64,000 bases of DNA from the NCBI RefSeq assembly GCF_000159095.1, contig NZ_GG666295.1, positions 98,708-162,707 on the forward strand. The letters run 5' to 3'. The position numbers and the translations under genes are program-made. The stretch is from Anaerococcus tetradius ATCC 35098. Its GTDB lineage: Bacteria; Bacillota; Clostridia; Tissierellales; Peptoniphilaceae. Of this stretch, positions 62,427 to 64,000 are shown piece after piece (within the stretch, counting starts at the first letter, position 1; the number at the start of each line of letters is the position of its first letter). The notes under the pieces were generated by a model. That model did no database searches. It was given only the letters and a program-made list of their open reading frames with translations, and had not been told where the DNA came from.

Positions 62427-63774
62427 AGAAGTTAGAATAGAAAAAATGAAGTATCCTAATATTTCCCAGGCCTATAATGAAAATGGTAAGCTTGTGGAGT
62501 TTAAGGGAGGCTTACTAGGTCAGTTGGTAAGAGTTAAGGAGAATAAGAAGAGCAAGGATAAAATCAAGGCTAAATATTTGGATTTAATAGAAGAATCTGA
62601 CCTAGAAAATAATACGAAAACTTGTTCTAATCCAGACATATGTGGAGGTTGTGCCTATCAAAAGCTAGCCTATGAAACAGAATTAATGCTAAAAGTAGAT
62701 ATGATTAAGAATCTATTTAAGGATAATGATATCGCTTATGATGGTGAAATAAAAATCAACCAATCTCCTATAAGTAAAGCTTATAGAAACAAGATGGAAT
62801 ATAGTTTTGGTGATAGGCAAAAAGGCGGAGAACTTGTCCTAGGTCTTCATAGGAAGAATCGATTTTACGAAATAGTAGGGACAAATGATTGTAACATAAT
62901 TGATGAAGACTTTAATACAATAAGGTCTAGGGTTGAGGAGTATTTTAGACGAAAGAATGCTAGCTTCTATCACAAGAGTACAAGAGATGGACTATTAAGA
63001 CATTTAGTTGTAAGAAAGGCTCATAGGACTAATGAAATTATGGTGCTCTTGGTTACAACTAGCGATATGAGCTTTGATAGTATAAGAAAAAAATTATTTT
63101 TATCCTATCTTCTAGATAGTAAACTCGAGGGCAAGATAGTTTCAGTTTATCATATAATAAATGATTCTTGCGCTGATGCAGTAATTGCTGAGGAAAGTCA
63201 TTTAATTTATGGAAAAGAATACATAAGAGAAGAGATGATGGGCCTATCCTTTAAAATTTCTCCTTTTTCATTTTTTCAACCAAATATTTTCACAGCAGAA
63301 AAACTCTACCAAAAAGCCTTTGACTTGGCTAGAATTGATGAGAAGATGAATGTCTTAGATCTCTACTCTGGAACTGGAACAATTACTCAGCTTATGGCTC
63401 TTAAAGCAAAGCATGCTACAGGAATAGAGATTGTAGAAGAGGCAGTAGAAAAGGCTAAGGAAAATGCCTTGTTAAATAAAATTGACAATATTGATTTTCT
63501 TTGCGGAGACGTCTTAGAAGAAATAGAGAAAGTCAGCAATCGTTATGATGTAGTAATCTTAGATCCGCCTAGAGCGGGTATTGCCCCTCAATCCTTAGAG
63601 AAAATACTAAAGATGAAAGTAGATAAATTCGTCTACATATCTTGCAATCCAAAGACTCAGCTAGAAAATTTTAAAGATTTTATCGACCAAGGTTTTATAA
63701 TAAAAGATTTCGAAATATTTGATCAATTTCCAAGATCTAGACATTTAGAATCTATAGCTCTTTTAACAAGGTAA
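62407..63774 (+). CDS. rlmD: 23S rRNA (uracil-5-)-methyltransferase, RumA/RlmD-RlmCD type
   Basis: SAM-dependent m5U methyltransferase. 455 residues: an N-terminal TRAM-like part (NISQAYNENGKLVEFKGGLLGQLVRV), Fe-S cysteines in KTCSNPDICGGCAYQKL, SAM motif LDLYSGTGTITQLMALKA, QPNIFTAEKLY, DPPRAG and the catalytic YISCNPKTQ (nucleophilic Cys). It could be RlmCD, which modifies two positions in Gram-positives. The ATG at 62407 follows GGAG (62397-62400); an earlier ATG at 62389 is rejected. Confidence 0.93.
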   Translation: MRKKKIEEVRIEKMKYPNISQAYNENGKLVEFKGGLLGQLVRVKENKKSKDKIKAKYLDLIEESDLENNTKTCSNPDICGGCAYQKLAYETELMLKVDMIKNLFKDNDIAYDGEIKINQSPISKAYRNKMEYSFGDRQKGGELVLGLHRKNRFYEIVGTNDCNIIDEDFNTIRSRVEEYFRRKNASFYHKSTRDGLLRHLVVRKAHRTNEIMVLLVTTSDMSFDSIRKKLFLSYLLDSKLEGKIVSVYHIINDSCADAVIAEESHLIYGKEYIREEMMGLSFKISPFSFFQPNIFTAEKLYQKAFDLARIDEKMNVLDLYSGTGTITQLMALKAKHATGIEIVEEAVEKAKENALLNKIDNIDFLCGDVLEEIEKVSNRYDVVILDPPRAGIAPQSLEKILKMKVDKFVYISCNPKTQLENFKDFIDQGFIIKDFEIFDQFPRSRHLESIALLTR

Positions 63775-63777
63775 GAT

Positions 63778-64000
63778 ATGACTTTAAATCTGTCCGAATA
63801 TTATAAAGATTATCTTAAAAACTCAAAGGCGACTTCTTTCATTATCTATAACAATGCCGATAAGACAATAACTGGAAATATAAATGATATTAAAGTAAAT
63901 ATTAGATCAGTAGCTAAAACAATAATGACCCTTACAGCCTTTAAGCTAATGGAAGATACTTCATTTGATATTAATCTTGATACAAAAATATATCCCTATA
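63778..64000 (+). CDS. Beta-lactamase/serine hydrolase family protein (3' end cut by window)
   Basis: The first 74 codons are visible. ATG at 63778, three bases after the rlmD-type stop, with AAGG upstream. SVAKTIMTLTAFKLMED near residue 45 has the SxxK motif and surrounding pattern of class C beta-lactamase-like serine hydrolases (Pfam Beta-lactamase). The later motifs (YxN, KTG-like) lie outside, so activity cannot be judged; many homologues are peptidases or esterases. Confidence 0.6.
   Translation, partial: MTLNLSEYYKDYLKNSKATSFIIYNNADKTITGNINDIKVNIRSVAKTIMTLTAFKLMEDTSFDINLDTKIYPY

Noticed and set aside
1..64000. CRISPR array, prophage, tRNA or rRNA genes
   Set aside because: No regularly spaced repeats, phage structural genes or tRNA-like cloverleaf were seen; gaps between genes are all under 310 bp and each was inspected.

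Overview
The window is a gene-dense, AT-rich chromosomal stretch from a strictly fermentative Gram-positive anaerobe. The gene set points to Bacillota, class Tissierellia / family Peptoniphilaceae, with an Anaerococcus-like organism as the best guess. This is an inference from content and codon use, not a database match. Supporting content: a one-chain pyruvate:ferredoxin oxidoreductase, an oxygen-sensitive class III ribonucleotide reductase, an A/V-type ATPase, an IspH-S1 fusion typical of clostridia, a SCIFF peptide with its radical SAM maturase, and HPr kinase. I see no rRNA, tRNA, CRISPR array, prophage or complete insertion sequence. Both ends cut genes (folC at the left, a serine hydrolase at the right).

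Layout. 1-5.5 kb: folC end, a small UvrD-like helicase, a nitroreductase-fold protein, map, and a 180-bp palindromic repeat between convergent genes. 4.9-11.4 kb: ychF-tdk (minus), then pepP-uvrC-hprK (plus). 11.7-15.3 kb: pyruvate:ferredoxin oxidoreductase alone behind a near-consensus promoter. 15.4-20.8 kb: asp23-fakA-recG-rsmD-coaD and a coiled-coil gene. 20.9-22 kb: tmcAL (minus). 22.1-34.8 kb: a long, tightly overlapping housekeeping run: efp-asp23-nusB-xseA-xseB-ispA-argR-recN-nudix-scpA-scpB-rluB, then a flavoprotein-cmk-plsC-ispH/rpsA. 34.8-36.2 kb: miaB. 36.35-44.65 kb: the A/V-ATPase operon. 44.66-47.7 kb (minus): a PLP decarboxylase, the SCIFF peptide gene and its maturase. 47.8-49.2 kb: an LCP-family protein and apt. 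49.2-52.8 kb: dnaJ-clpB under a CtsR-type operator. 53-57 kb: nrdD-nrdG under a pair of NrdR boxes, then lemA and a TPM-domain gene. 57.1-57.8 kb (minus): folT behind a tetrahydrofolate riboswitch. 57.8-64 kb: a MATE transporter, a nitroreductase, a nuclease-Rad3 helicase fusion, an RlmD/RumA-type methyltransferase and a partial serine hydrolase.

The most unusual observation is in the ATPase operon. The membrane subunit I is not one gene. Its first ~186 residues are fused to a ~105-residue coiled coil that looks like the otherwise missing stalk subunit G/H. A TAA codon then ends that protein, and the rest of subunit I restarts on the very next codon (TTG) in the same frame behind its own Shine-Dalgarno-like sequence. 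Other points of interest are the SCIFF locus (strong promoter, hairpin between peptide and maturase genes), the palindromic element at 4.7 kb, and several clear regulatory sites (CtsR, NrdR, THF riboswitch).

Where several in-frame starts exist I chose the one with a Shine-Dalgarno sequence and a family-like N-terminus. These choices are stated entry by entry.
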